The notes: generated from the sequence alone by a model not told the origin. A stretch of 64,000 bases of DNA from DASYRM01 sp036004405 (GCA_036004405.1 DASYRM010000073.1:10513-74512), one strand, 5' to 3'. Shown: positions 23,533-32,370, counted from the first letter of the stretch. Translations and numbers: made by a program.

Positions 23533-24993
23533 CTAGTTCGAGGGGAGACGCTTGCCGTCGGCGTCCCATTCCTCCAGCGTGCCGAACGTCGCCAGCGACG
23601 CGCGGATCTTGGCCGCGTCGCCGACGGCGACGATCACGATGTCGTCGAGCGGGATGTACTTCTGCGCCACGCGCTGCACGTCGGCCGCCGTCACCGCCGC
23701 GATCTTCTCCGGGTAGGTATCCCAGTAGTCCGCAAGCAGCCCGTATTCCTTGATCTGAGTCGCGTTCCCGAGCGCCGCGCCCGGGTTCTCCGTGCTCAGG
23801 GCAAAGCCTGCCACGACCGCGCGCTTCGCGTTCTGGAGCTCGTCGGGGGGCACCGGACGTGTGCGGATGTCGGCGAACTCCTTCAGGATCTCGCGCAGCG
23901 CGTCGGCGGTGACCTCGGTGCGAACCGAGGTCTGCGACGAGAAGTGGTTGAAGTAGCGGGAAGCGGAGAACCCGCTGCTGATCCCGTAGGTGTAGCCCTT
24001 GTCTTCCCGGATGTTGCGGAAGAGCCGTGACGCGGGGCCGCCGCCGAGCACGCGGTTCAGCACCTGCACCGGGATGTAGTCCGGGCTCAGGCGATCGATC
24101 GCGTGATTGCCGATGTAGAGCACCGTCTGCACCGAGCCCGGCCGGTTGACGAGAATCAGGCGCCGTCCTTTGGTGACCGGCGGCAGCGGCAGTTCAGGCG
24201 CGGTCGAGCCTTTGCCGCTCCACGACGCCATCAGCCTTTCCAGCTTGGGGGCAATGTCCTTGGCGCTGACGTCGCCGAGCACCGTCACCCGGCCGCGCTC
24301 GGGACGATAGACCTTGGCGTACTGCTCCAGCACCATCGCGCGGTTGATGCGTGCCACCCCGTCGGGCGTCGGCAGCAGGAACGAGCGCCGATCCTCGGGA
24401 TACATCGCCTGGGCGAACCGCTCCTGCGCCAGGAACTCGGGTAGCGCCCGGACCTGCTGGATGAAGCTCAGTTGCTGATTCTTCCACTTGCCGAGCTCCT
24501 CCTCGGGAAACGTCGAGTTGAACAGCATGTCCGAGGTCAGCTCCAGCACCGCGTCGAGGTTCTCGGTGAGGGTGGAGAAGCGGGCGTAGGCGTAGCGATC
24601 GCCGACGTTGAAGGTGATCGACGCGCCCAGCCCGGCCAGGGTCTCGGCAATGGTCTTCGCGTCGCGCGTCTTGGTCCCGAGCCGCATCAGCGACGTCATC
24701 GCCGCGCTGATCGGGACGCCCTCGGGATCGTAGAGCGTGGACGCCGGCACCGCGATCTCCACCTGCACCGTCGGCGACCGGTGCTCTTCGAGCACCATCA
24801 GGTCCATGCCGTTCTTCAGCTTCGCCTCGAACGGGCGGCGGAACGTCACGCGGAGCACGTCGTTGGAGACCGGCGCCTTGTTCTTGAGCACCACGCCCTT
24901 GAAGTCGGTCGGCGGCTGCGCGGCAGGGGAGTCCTGCGCGGCCGCGGGCGTCGATGCGAGCAGCAGGACGGCCAGGACTCGGAAAGGCTTCAT
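23533..24993 (-). CDS. M16 peptidase family protein, inactive-type subunit
   Basis: This 486-residue exported protein (signal ending 'TPAAAQ') has the two-lobed M16 fold: 'AKLKNGMDLMVLEEHRSPTVQVEIAVPAS' and, in the second half, 'VLNRVLGGGPASRLFRNIREDKGYTYGISSGF'. The HxxEH zinc motif expected after the first strand is replaced by 'SAAMTSLMRLGTKTRD', so it is unlikely to be catalytic alone. The upstream gene encodes the catalytic partner with HLFEH. M16B enzymes often work as such active/inactive heterodimers. The start MKPF is preceded by GAAGGA and lies 11 bp after the partner's stop, indicating an operon. Confidence 0.85.
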   Translation of the reverse strand: MKPFRVLAVLLLASTPAAAQDSPAAQPPTDFKGVVLKNKAPVSNDVLRVTFRRPFEAKLKNGMDLMVLEEHRSPTVQVEIAVPASTLYDPEGVPISAAMTSLMRLGTKTRDAKTIAETLAGLGASITFNVGDRYAYARFSTLTENLDAVLELTSDMLFNSTFPEEELGKWKNQQLSFIQQVRALPEFLAQERFAQAMYPEDRRSFLLPTPDGVARINRAMVLEQYAKVYRPERGRVTVLGDVSAKDIAPKLERLMASWSGKGSTAPELPLPPVTKGRRLILVNRPGSVQTVLYIGNHAIDRLSPDYIPVQVLNRVLGGGPASRLFRNIREDKGYTYGISSGFSASRYFNHFSSQTSVRTEVTADALREILKEFADIRTRPVPPDELQNAKRAVVAGFALSTENPGAALGNATQIKEYGLLADYWDTYPEKIAAVTAADVQRVAQKYIPLDDIVIVAVGDAAKIRASLATFGTLEEWDADGKRLPSN

Positions 24994-25004
24994 ATGCGGT
25001 TCCT

Positions 25005-26372
25005 TCACTTCGCGCTACCGGGCGGCGGCGCGGCCGGCGCACCCGCCGGCAGCGTGTGGATGACGACCCTGTTCGTGGACTGCAGGTAACGCGCCGCGAC
25101 GCGCTGCACGTCGGCGGCGGTCGCCGCCGCGATCCTCTCGTTGACCGTGTTGATCCGGTTCGGATCGTTGTAGAGCGCCGCGTTGTCGGCCAGCGATTGG
25201 GCGCGCGTCAGAGTGCTCTCGCGGATGGCGACCGCTCCGCGGCGGGCCGAGCTGCGGACGCGCTGCAGCTCCTCGGGGGTCACCGGACTGGCCTGCAGCC
25301 GCGACACCTCCTCGGTGATCGCGGCTTCGGCGTCGGCGATGTTCTTGCCCGGCCGGACGGCGCAGGTGATGGTGAACAGCGCCGGTCCCATCCGCTGCGC
25401 GCTGCCCGCGCCGACATTGGCGCACAGCTCCTGCGTTTTGACCAGCCGCTGATAGAGGCGCGAGCTCTCGCCACTGCCGAGGATCTGGCCGAGCGCAGAC
25501 AGGGCCGGCCAGTCGGCGTGCGTGGCGGGGGGAATCTTGTAGCCCATGTTGATCTGCGGCAGCCGCGCCAGGCGGTCCTGCATCGTCTCGCGGCGCTCGG
25601 CCTTCAGCTCGGGCTCCGAGAGATCGACAGCCACCGGGCTCGGCTGGCGGGGGATGTTGCCGAAGTACTTCTCGACCCTGGCCAGCGTGTCCTTGGTGTC
25701 CACGTCGCCGACGATGGCCACCACCGCGTTGTTCGGCGCGTAGTAGGTGCGGAAGAAGCTGGCGACGTCGTCGACGGTGGCGGCGTTCAGGTCCTCCATC
25801 GAGCCGATGACCGAGTGGTGGTAGGCGGGGTTGTCGTAGGCGAGCTGGTTGAAGCGTTCCGCGCTCTTGCCGTAAGGCTGGTTGTCGAGGCGCAGGCGCC
25901 GCTCTTCCTGCACCGCCTGCCGCTGGTTGTCCAGGTTCTCTTTCGTGATCGCGAGCGACCGCATGCGATCGGATTCCAGGAACAGGCCGAGATCCAGCTG
26001 GTTCCGCGGCATCACCTCGAAGTAGAGCGTGCGGTCGGTGTTGGTGGTCCCGTTCATCGACCCGCCGTTGTTGAACACGAGGAAGAAATGCTCGCCGGGT
26101 CCGATGTTGTCGGAGCCCTTGTACATCATGTGCTCGAAAAGGTGCGCGAAGCCGGTGCGGCCGGGGCGCTCGTCCTTCGATCCGACGCTGTAGCTGACCG
26201 CAATCGCGTAGACCGGCGCGAAGTGATCTTCCGAGATGATCACGCGCAGGCCATTGGCGAGACGCGTGTCGGAGAACGGGATCGGACGCAGAGGCGACGG
26301 CGCCTGGGCGGCCGACGCGACGGTCAGCAGCACGACGCCCACGACGGTGTCACACACTCGGCCAGCGCGCAT
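25005..26372 (-). CDS. M16 zinc peptidase, catalytic subunit
   Basis: This 455-residue exported protein has the inverted zinc motif 'HLFEHMMYKGS' about 75 residues in and the downstream 'QAVQEERRLRLDN' providing the third ligand Glu. The second lobe has 'LGSGESSRLYQRLVKTQELCANV'. It should degrade peptides in the periplasm together with the inactive subunit encoded 11 bp downstream. The start MRAGRV has GGAGGA upstream and gives a signal peptide ending 'ASAAQA'. The open frame continues far upstream in the other genes' DNA, but that extension is not a plausible protein. Confidence 0.88.
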   Translation of the reverse strand: MRAGRVCDTVVGVVLLTVASAAQAPSPLRPIPFSDTRLANGLRVIISEDHFAPVYAIAVSYSVGSKDERPGRTGFAHLFEHMMYKGSDNIGPGEHFFLVFNNGGSMNGTTNTDRTLYFEVMPRNQLDLGLFLESDRMRSLAITKENLDNQRQAVQEERRLRLDNQPYGKSAERFNQLAYDNPAYHHSVIGSMEDLNAATVDDVASFFRTYYAPNNAVVAIVGDVDTKDTLARVEKYFGNIPRQPSPVAVDLSEPELKAERRETMQDRLARLPQINMGYKIPPATHADWPALSALGQILGSGESSRLYQRLVKTQELCANVGAGSAQRMGPALFTITCAVRPGKNIADAEAAITEEVSRLQASPVTPEELQRVRSSARRGAVAIRESTLTRAQSLADNAALYNDPNRINTVNERIAAATAADVQRVAARYLQSTNRVVIHTLPAGAPAAPPPGSAK

Positions 26373-26392
26373 CGAAGTCCTCCGCTCCAGCG

Positions 26393-27154
26393 TTACCTGG
26401 TTCCGCCGGTCTTCTTCTCGTTCTCGAGGCAGATGAATTCCATCAGCTGCGTGTCGGGCAGCAGCGTCACGGCAATCGTGTTGCCCCACGGCTTCGTGTA
26501 GGCCTTCGGGTCGTCGATCGTCACGCCGATGTCCATGTGCCCGAAGTCCTTCCGGTGGAACCGCGTCGTCACGCGCAGCGCCTCGGTGGACGGCTTGCCC
26601 AGCTGATCGAGCCACACGCGGCCGTTGAAGCCGCCGCTCTCGACCACCAGCGTGTCGCCCTGCCAGCTCGCCGTCGAGTAGCCGTGCCACGTCGGCGCGA
26701 CGTCCGCCGTGAGCTCGAACCGGCGTCCGTCCATGAACGCCTGCCACCACAGATTGAACGCCTCGTGCACGAAGAACACGATCTTCGGCGTCTGCACGAT
26801 GCGCCACGGCGCCGGAGCAAACAGCACCTTGGGGACGCCCTGCGGCAGACAGTTCGCGTCCGGCTCCTGGCGCCAGAACTTCCCGGCGGCACGCTCGTCG
26901 TAGAGCGCCTTGGCCCACGGCTGGAACGGCACGGGCTCTTTGACGTCGCGCGCGAGGTCGCGGATGTAGCCGGTCGGCGGCTGCCAGATGCCGGACAGAT
27001 CCGGCGTGCCGTCGGGCAGGCGCGGTGCCGGGGCCGCGAGATTCGCCTTGCCGTCGGGCGTGCGAGGGATCTGGGGTGCCGGAACGTTCACCCACTGCGC
27101 AGACGCCGTTGTACCGAGGAGTGCGACGAACGCCAATCGGAGCAGGGTCTTCAT
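26393..27154 (-). CDS. Secreted WEGDTL-motif family protein (paralog 3 of 4)
   Basis: This 253-residue member has a signal peptide (MKTLLRLAFVALLGTTASAQ), then 'PQIPRTPDGKANLAAPAPR ... GTPDLSGIWQPP', 'PWRIVQTPKIVFFVHE' and 'ASWQGDTLVVESGGFNG', followed by 'DFGHMDIGVTIDDPKAY'. It is closest to paralog 1 (8144-9196), sharing the opening, the 'FMDGR' and 'DFGH' segments, but lacks that protein's C-terminal region. It lies 20 bp upstream of the M16 pair and is probably cotranscribed. Function unknown. Confidence 0.7.
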   Translation of the reverse strand: MKTLLRLAFVALLGTTASAQWVNVPAPQIPRTPDGKANLAAPAPRLPDGTPDLSGIWQPPTGYIRDLARDVKEPVPFQPWAKALYDERAAGKFWRQEPDANCLPQGVPKVLFAPAPWRIVQTPKIVFFVHEAFNLWWQAFMDGRRFELTADVAPTWHGYSTASWQGDTLVVESGGFNGRVWLDQLGKPSTEALRVTTRFHRKDFGHMDIGVTIDDPKAYTKPWGNTIAVTLLPDTQLMEFICLENEKKTGGTR

Positions 27155-27287
27155 GCCGCCCCCGGGAAAGGGTGTCGTGGAGCGCCGATTGTAGTCCCAA
27201 CACCGAGCAAATCCGGCGGTCTTGCGGGGTTTGGGGACGAACGGCGCGTGACACCTTGAAGGCCGCCATTCGCGGGTCGAAAGGATC

Positions 27288-28454
27288 ATGAAAGCTGACG
27301 TCGTCATCGTCGGAGCCCGATGTGCCGGAGCCGCCACCGCGCTGCTGCTGGCTCGGGCGGGCGCTCGCGTGGTGGTCGTGGATCGCGGCCGGTACGGCAC
27401 CGACACGCTCTCGACCCATGCGTTGATGCGAGGTGCTGTCCTGCAACTGCACCGGTGGGGTGTCCTTCCGGCCATCGTGGAGCAGGGCACGCCAGCGGTC
27501 ACGGCGACGACGTTCGATTACGCCCACGAAGCGGTGACCGTACCGGTCGAGCCGAAGTACGGAGTCGAGGCGCTCTATGCGCCGAGGCGCGTCCTGCTCG
27601 ACGGCCTCCTGTCGGCCGCGGCGGTCGAGAGCGGCGCCGAAGTGGTGTACGGCGTGCGCGTGGACGGCGTGTTGACCGGCGTCGACGGACGCGTGCGCGG
27701 CGTGACCGCGACCGCCAACGGGAGCCGGCACGACATCGAGGCCGATCTGGTGATCGGGGCCGACGGGCTCTACTCGACCATTGCCAGACGCGTGGGCGCC
27801 ATGCCGATCGTGACCGGCACGCACGCGGCCGGCGTGCTCTACAGCTACTGGCGCGGTCTGAACGAGAGTGCCTACCGCTGGGTGTTCCGGCCCGGTGGCA
27901 GCGTGGGCGCGATTCCCACCAACGAGGCCACCTGCGTGTTCGTCTCGCTGCCGGCGGCCGGCTTCCGTGAGCAGGTCGGCGGCGACCCGGCGACCGCCTA
28001 CCGCCGCCTGCTGCGCGCGGTCTGTCCCGAGTTCGCCGATCGTCTCGAGAGCGCGACGCAGGTGGAACCGGTCCACGGATTCGGCGGCCACCCGGGATAT
28101 ATCAAGCGCAGCACCGGACCCGGATGGGCGCTCGTGGGCGACGCGGGCTACTTCAAGGACCCGGCGACCGCCCACGGCATCACCGACGCACTCCGCGACG
28201 CCGAGCTGCTGGCGCGCGCGGTCATCAAGGGCACCACCGCCGCGATGGAGCAGTTCGAGGCGACGCGCCTCGACCTGTCACGGCGCCTGTTCGAAATCAC
28301 CGACGAAATCGCCTCGTTCGAGTACACCGACGCCGCGCTGCAGTCGTTGCACCGCGAGTTCAGCCGCGAGATGACGCGCGAAGTGCGCTTCCTCGCGTCG
28401 CTGGAGCCCATGCCATGCCCCTCGCCCGTGTCCAGCACGCGTCACGTCGCGTGA
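27288..28454 (+). CDS. FAD-dependent oxidoreductase (p-hydroxybenzoate-hydroxylase / geranylgeranyl-reductase-like)
   Basis: This 388-residue cytoplasmic flavoprotein has an N-terminal dinucleotide fold 'DVVIVGARCAGAATALLLARAG', with the GxRxAG variant of the FAD motif, then 'DLVIGADGLYST' (DG motif), and 'GWALVGDAGYFKDPATAHGI' (GD motif contacting the ribityl chain). Family members hydroxylate or halogenate aromatics or reduce isoprenoids; the substrate is unknown. It stands alone, with an A-rich Shine-Dalgarno sequence (GAAAGG) upstream. The last 15 residues are Pro/Ser-rich and probably unstructured. Confidence 0.85.
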   Translation: MKADVVIVGARCAGAATALLLARAGARVVVVDRGRYGTDTLSTHALMRGAVLQLHRWGVLPAIVEQGTPAVTATTFDYAHEAVTVPVEPKYGVEALYAPRRVLLDGLLSAAAVESGAEVVYGVRVDGVLTGVDGRVRGVTATANGSRHDIEADLVIGADGLYSTIARRVGAMPIVTGTHAAGVLYSYWRGLNESAYRWVFRPGGSVGAIPTNEATCVFVSLPAAGFREQVGGDPATAYRRLLRAVCPEFADRLESATQVEPVHGFGGHPGYIKRSTGPGWALVGDAGYFKDPATAHGITDALRDAELLARAVIKGTTAAMEQFEATRLDLSRRLFEITDEIASFEYTDAALQSLHREFSREMTREVRFLASLEPMPCPSPVSSTRHVA

Positions 28455-28598
28455 GTGTGTCGATCGTCCTCGCGCTGGTCGGCACGATGTTCGGCGCGTC
28501 GGTCTACCAGCGCATCCGGATAGCGGGGACGCTTGCGGCCTATCTGTGCTTCGTCAAGGGCGCCGGGGTTCAGCCGCTCGGGGACGAATACGAGTGGC

Positions 28599-29351
28599 TC
28601 AGTCGAACCGGGCCAGCAGGATGAGCCGTGTCTCGTCACCCTTCTCGAGCCGCAGGCGCGTCCTTGGGGTGACGACCTGTCCATCTCGCTCGCCCCACAC
28701 ATCGAAGTCGCCCGGTGGCAACACGAGCTGGTACGGTCCGCGCTCCTCGGTCTTGACTGCAAACAGCTGCCCCGGTCCCGCCGCGATGACGTCGAGCGGC
28801 TCCGACAGCCCGTAGCCGTGTGTGTGTCCGGCTGCGTCAAGCCGCTCACGGAGCACAAGCCCGTGCAAGACGGCCTGGGGGCGGCCCAGCTCGATCCCTT
28901 CGAGGTACTTCACGTCCTCGCCGGCGTCGGCCAGCAACCGGGTTCGTGTGCACTCGGTGGTCGTGACACGACCCTCGCGAGTGCGCGCGTACACGAGCCA
29001 CGCTTCACCGTGCTTGAACGGCTGATCGCAACTGGTGCCGTCGCCCACGACCGCAATCTGCCCCGCGGAGTCGCCGCGAAACAGCCGAGAGATGTTGAAC
29101 GTAACGATCGTTGGCCCGTTGCCCATCCCACCGCTGATCGAGCCGTCCGAATTTACTCGGCTCCAGGGTTTTCGGCCCTCAACCTGGGCGACCGTGCCCA
29201 CGAACACGACGTCGAGGCCCTGCAGCGCCGCCGCCGGCGGCGAGCTCCCAACGCCGCAGCTGCACGCCTCGACCGGCGACGGGTGCATGAGGCCGGCCAG
29301 GCCCGCGATGACGAGGCACCAGCTCAGTCGCATTGTCAATGACGCTGTCAT
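28599..29351 (-). CDS. Secreted TIMP/NTR-like protein with exposed Cys-x-Cys N-terminus
   Basis: This 250-residue protein has a signal peptide whose predicted cut (Val-Glu-Ala before Cys30) leaves C30-S-C32 at the mature N-terminus. That is the arrangement by which animal TIMPs chelate metalloprotease zinc. The netrin-like fold is suggested by 'VVFVGTVAQVEG', 'IVTFNISRLFRGD', 'GDGTSC', 'GEAWLVYARTREG' and a late Cys. A C-terminal beta region ('GPYQLVLPPGDFDVWGERDG') resembles a carboxypeptidase-regulatory domain. Bacterial proteins of this class have no proven inhibitory role that I know of. It is divergent (121 bp) from a metalloprotease-like gene. A TCTAAT box lies 7 nt before the start. 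Confidence 0.7.
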   Translation of the reverse strand: MTASLTMRLSWCLVIAGLAGLMHPSPVEACSCGVGSSPPAAALQGLDVVFVGTVAQVEGRKPWSRVNSDGSISGGMGNGPTIVTFNISRLFRGDSAGQIAVVGDGTSCDQPFKHGEAWLVYARTREGRVTTTECTRTRLLADAGEDVKYLEGIELGRPQAVLHGLVLRERLDAAGHTHGYGLSEPLDVIAAGPGQLFAVKTEERGPYQLVLPPGDFDVWGERDGQVVTPRTRLRLEKGDETRLILLARFD

Positions 29352-29358
29352 GTCGGTG

Positions 29359-29364
29359 ATTAGA
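29359..29364 (-). promoter_or_regulatory. -10 box, probable leaderless start of TIMP-like gene
   Basis: On the minus strand TCTAAT lies 7 nt before the ATG at 29351, with no Shine-Dalgarno sequence. Confidence 0.4.
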
Positions 29365-29472
29365 CGCCTGACGGCGTCGATCGGTCCTGCGTCCGCCTGC
29401 ACGCCGTGATGTAGCTTCGCCCGTCTGCGGTGCGGTCCTGCGTTCCCACCCGTTGGAAGGAGTGAGGAATGT

Positions 29473-30063
29473 ATGGCCCGCAATGGTTTCGTCATTTCGG
29501 CGCTTCTGGCCTGTGTGTGGGGCGGTACCAGCGTCACCGCGCGGACGGCCGATCGACGGCCCGCGCTCGAGGTCGTCATGGACAACCGGTCGCCCTCAGC
29601 GGCGTCGGAGCTCGCGTTGGCATGCACGCGCATCCGCTTCATCTTCGACGAGGCCGGCATCCGCGTGACGTTCGTGATGCAGAGCGATGGGCTCTCCGTC
29701 GCGGCGTCGGGACACGACCGAATTCGTCTGGTCCTGCTCGATCAACGAGACGCGGATCTTTTGATTGCCGGAGAGGTCAATCGGCTCGGATTCGCGATTC
29801 CACCGGCCTATCGCGTCTACGTGCACTACGACCGCGTTGAAGCCCTCGCGAGGTTTTACCACGTGCAACCGGGCTGGTTCCTTGGCGTCGTCATGGCACA
29901 CGAGCTGGCGCATGTGCTGCTTCCGGGCGCCGGGCATGCCGATGCGGGCTTGATGGCGCGCTCACTCAGCCCGGATCCCAAGAAGCCGCTGGCCTTCACG
30001 CGCCAGGAGGCGCAGGTGATGCGGGAGCGACTGAGTGGCGAGATGACTCTCGCTCGGCGATGA
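29473..30063 (+). CDS. Small secreted metzincin-like metalloprotease
   Basis: This 196-residue protein has an N-terminal signal (MARNGFVISALLACVWGG). Its zinc-site sequence begins H143-E-L-A-H147, with a third His at 155 and 'AGLM' a few residues later that could form a Met-turn. The third His is two residues further along than in classical HExxHxxGxxH, so it is metzincin-like rather than canonical. The domain is small and has no pro-region. GGAAGGAG lies upstream of the start. It is divergent from the TIMP-like gene, which suggests a protease-inhibitor or shared-function pair. That link is inference. Confidence 0.65.
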   Translation: MARNGFVISALLACVWGGTSVTARTADRRPALEVVMDNRSPSAASELALACTRIRFIFDEAGIRVTFVMQSDGLSVAASGHDRIRLVLLDQRDADLLIAGEVNRLGFAIPPAYRVYVHYDRVEALARFYHVQPGWFLGVVMAHELAHVLLPGAGHADAGLMARSLSPDPKKPLAFTRQEAQVMRERLSGEMTLARR

Positions 30064-30065
30064 AC

Positions 30066-30099
30066 AAAAAAGGCGGTGCGCAAGCGCTGCGCCCCGCCT
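30066..30099 (-). terminator. Intrinsic terminator for the minus-strand gene 30177-31952
   Basis: An imperfect GC-rich hairpin at 30071-30099 (AGGCGG pairing with CCGCCT, plus inner GCGCA/TGCGC) is followed on the minus strand by six T residues (30066-30071). This is the clearest T-tract terminator in the window. It ends against the stop codon of the convergent protease gene. Confidence 0.7.
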
Positions 30100-30104
30100 A
30101 CATA

Positions 30105-30174
30105 GGGGCCGCCTTCCGCCTTCGCCAAGGCTACGGCGGACCACCGTAGCTTTAGCGGAGGTGGTCAGGCGGCC
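30105..30174. repeat. Nested hairpin: two family-2 units inside a family-1 repeat
   Basis: The arms GGGGCCGCCT (30105-30114) and TCAGGCGGCC (30165-30174) are identical to those at 10891 and 10931. The 50-nt insert starts at exactly the same base. It holds one family-2 unit in one orientation (core GCCAAGGCTACGGCGG, 30124-30139) and a diverged second unit in the opposite orientation (30141-30164, CCACCGTAGC...GGAGGTGG). Confidence 0.85.
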
Positions 30175-30176
30175 CG

Positions 30177-31952
30177 TCAGTGCCGGATCTGCGACGTGAT
30201 GTCGCCCAGCTCGTAGACCTCGCAGTTGCCGCGCTCGGGTAAGAGCCCGGCGTCCGGGAAGTTGGCGATCCGCAGAATCCTCGGTGTCATCACGAACGGC
30301 TCGACGAGCACATCGGGATCCTCGACCGTCACCTCGTATTTGATCTCGTTGCCCGAGCGCGTGAACTTCTCCACCACGTGCATGTCGGACGTGTGGAAGA
30401 AGCCGCCGCGCGACAGCCACGTGGTGTCGACGAACCCGATCGAGTCGAGCACCAGCGTGTCGCCCTCCCAGCTGCCCACCGTCAGACCGTAGTAGGTAGT
30501 CGTCACGTCGTTCGGGTTGTGCCTGCGGCCGTCGGTCGGCATGATGCGGTATTCACCCTGCCCGCCGCCGCCGTCGGCATACTGCCCGTAGAAGAAGATG
30601 ATGTCCTTGTCGCTCTGGACGATGCGCCGCGGCGGGCCGTTGCGCGGAAGCCCGAGCGGCTGGCAGGTCATCACCGGATCTTCCTTGTTCGTCCACATGT
30701 CGAGCTTCTGGATCTTGTCCCAGTGCTCGGGCTTGTAGAGCGGGCGGGCGGGGCCGAATCGCGGCGGCGCTTCGAACTCGAAATCGGCGGTCTGGTTGAT
30801 CTCGCGCGTGCACTCCACCTGCGTGGGGCCGCACCGGCGGTTGCCGTACCTCCAGTTGAACCCGCCGCCGCCCCAGTTGCCCGTCAGGTCGGGCTTGCCG
30901 TTGGGCAAGCGCGGCGTGGTCGTGCTCGCGGCCAGCGTGACGGTGGGCAGCGGCACCGAGGGCACCTGCGCGGTCGGCGTGATCGCCTTCTTCACGCTCG
31001 CCGGCACCGGCATCACCACGTACACGCTGCCGGTTTCGGTTTCGGTCGTCGTCAGGTCGCGAACCGCCGCGCCGTTGCGCCGCTCCACCATCTTGCCGGC
31101 GTAGAACACGTCCACCTTGTTCAGCGGGTTGTTCCAGTCCTTGTAATCGCCGTAGGTGAACTCGGTGGTGGTCGCGCCGTTCTTGACGACGATCTTCTCG
31201 GCCATGAACTTCGCGTCCAGCGTGGCGGTGGCGGTGGCGCCGGGAACGCCCGGAATCGGGAACGTCACCACCGGCTTGCCGCCTTCCCACACCAGGCTCG
31301 TCGAGCCCGACGTCATGTCGCCGTCCTTCAGGCCCACGCTCGGGTTGGGGCCGAGCTCGGTGGTCGTCCGCGCGGCGAGGAGCGCCGCCTTCGGGGCTCC
31401 CTGCGGGCTGGCCCACAGGCGGATCAGCCGCTCCTGCGTCGCCGCCGCCATCGGCGTGGCCTGGCCCTTTGTCCCACCGATCTCCGCGCCCATCACGTCT
31501 TCGTTCCAGGCGTAGGCGCCGTTGAGGACTTCGATGACGGAGTAGGCCTGGCCGTTGGCGCGCGTGCAGGTGTACTGCGTCCGCTGGCCCGGCAGCTGGT
31601 AGTTGGTGCTCACGCGATACTTCGTGAGGGTGCACGGCTGCCCGTCCACCTGCACGGTGCCCTTGCCCTGATACTCGAGCGAGACCATCAGCTCGTGCTC
31701 GTCGACGCCGCGCAGCATGCCCAGGTACCAGGTCCAGTTGAAGAGCACGGACTTGAGGTCTTTGGCGTCCTTCGCGGGGCGGTACGGTGGCGGCGGCTCT
31801 CCGCGCCCCCGACCCTGACCACCTGCGGCCCCCTGCGGGCCGGCGCCCTGCGCCGCCGGCGGCGCCTGCGCGAACGCAGCCGACGCCGCGCTGATCGCGA
31901 ACAGCGCGCCGATGACGACACGTGTCCACTTCATGGTTCGTCTAAACGACAT
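30177..31952 (-). CDS. Secreted two-domain protein with C-terminal WEGDTL-motif domain (paralog 4 of 4)
   Basis: This 591-residue protein starts MSFRRTMKW, with GGAG 7-8 nt upstream and a signal ending 'SAAFAQ'. The first half is unrelated to the other paralogs and contains a low-complexity Gly/Pro segment and a beta-rich domain ('YRVSTNYQLPGQRTQYTC'). From about residue 330 the family signature begins ('PRLPNGKPDLTGNWGGGG'), with 'QPLGLPRNGPPRRIVQSDKDIIFFYGQY' and 'GSWEGDTLVLDSIGFVD' following. A downstream ATG (31934) is possible but has no ribosome-binding site. It lies 13 bp behind a DUF6152 gene. Function unknown. Confidence 0.7.
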   Translation of the reverse strand: MSFRRTMKWTRVVIGALFAISAASAAFAQAPPAAQGAGPQGAAGGQGRGRGEPPPPYRPAKDAKDLKSVLFNWTWYLGMLRGVDEHELMVSLEYQGKGTVQVDGQPCTLTKYRVSTNYQLPGQRTQYTCTRANGQAYSVIEVLNGAYAWNEDVMGAEIGGTKGQATPMAAATQERLIRLWASPQGAPKAALLAARTTTELGPNPSVGLKDGDMTSGSTSLVWEGGKPVVTFPIPGVPGATATATLDAKFMAEKIVVKNGATTTEFTYGDYKDWNNPLNKVDVFYAGKMVERRNGAAVRDLTTTETETGSVYVVMPVPASVKKAITPTAQVPSVPLPTVTLAASTTTPRLPNGKPDLTGNWGGGGFNWRYGNRRCGPTQVECTREINQTADFEFEAPPRFGPARPLYKPEHWDKIQKLDMWTNKEDPVMTCQPLGLPRNGPPRRIVQSDKDIIFFYGQYADGGGGQGEYRIMPTDGRRHNPNDVTTTYYGLTVGSWEGDTLVLDSIGFVDTTWLSRGGFFHTSDMHVVEKFTRSGNEIKYEVTVEDPDVLVEPFVMTPRILRIANFPDAGLLPERGNCEVYELGDITSQIRH

Positions 31953-31965
31953 GTCGGGCTCCAGC

Positions 31966-32370
31966 CTAGTCGTTGGCGTTGCCGGCCGAGATCTGCACCA
32001 CGCGCCCGTCGGGCATGGTCACAGACTTCAGGAAGCCGAGCGGAGCGCCGCTGCGCGCGGGGATGAACTTCACGCTGATCATGTCGCCGGCGTGCAACGC
32101 GTTCGGGCCGGTGCGGCCGATCCCGCGCTGCGCGAGCGCGGTGGCGGAGCCGAGCGTGAACACCCAGTCCTTCATGGTGCCGTCCGCTTCCTTGACTGCG
32201 AGCGTCAGCGAGCCGTGCGGGTTCACGAACTGCACCTTCTCGACCGAGCCCGAAACTTCCGCTTCCTTCTTCATGTCGTACACGCCCGCCAGAGAATGGT
32301 GAGCCTGCACTGACACGCCGGCCATCAGAAGCCCGCCCAGGAGGACACATCCCACAGTTCGCTTAGTCAT
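31966..32370 (-). CDS. DUF6152 family secreted protein
   Basis: This small exported protein of 134 residues has a mature N-terminus beginning AHHSLAGVYD, the hallmark of DUF6152. 'AEVSGSVEKVQFVNPHGSLTLAVKEADG' and 'LHAGDMISVKFIPARSGAPLGFLKSVTMPDGRVVQI' indicate an OB-fold-like beta barrel. The His-His pair at the mature N-terminus could bind a metal. The gene sits just upstream of, and is probably cotranscribed with, the two-domain WEGDTL protein. A TGGAG site lies 7 nt before the ATG. The 156-bp gap upstream holds no other feature I can support. Confidence 0.8.
   Translation of the reverse strand: MTKRTVGCVLLGGLLMAGVSVQAHHSLAGVYDMKKEAEVSGSVEKVQFVNPHGSLTLAVKEADGTMKDWVFTLGSATALAQRGIGRTGPNALHAGDMISVKFIPARSGAPLGFLKSVTMPDGRVVQISAGNAND

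Noticed and set aside
28415..28624. Small open frame of 69 codons overlapping the end of the FAD oxidoreductase and running into the TIMP-like gene's 3' end; encodes a hydrophobic stretch.
   Set aside because: It overlaps genes at both ends, has no ribosome-binding site and no recognisable homology. It is probably a by-product of GC-rich frames.
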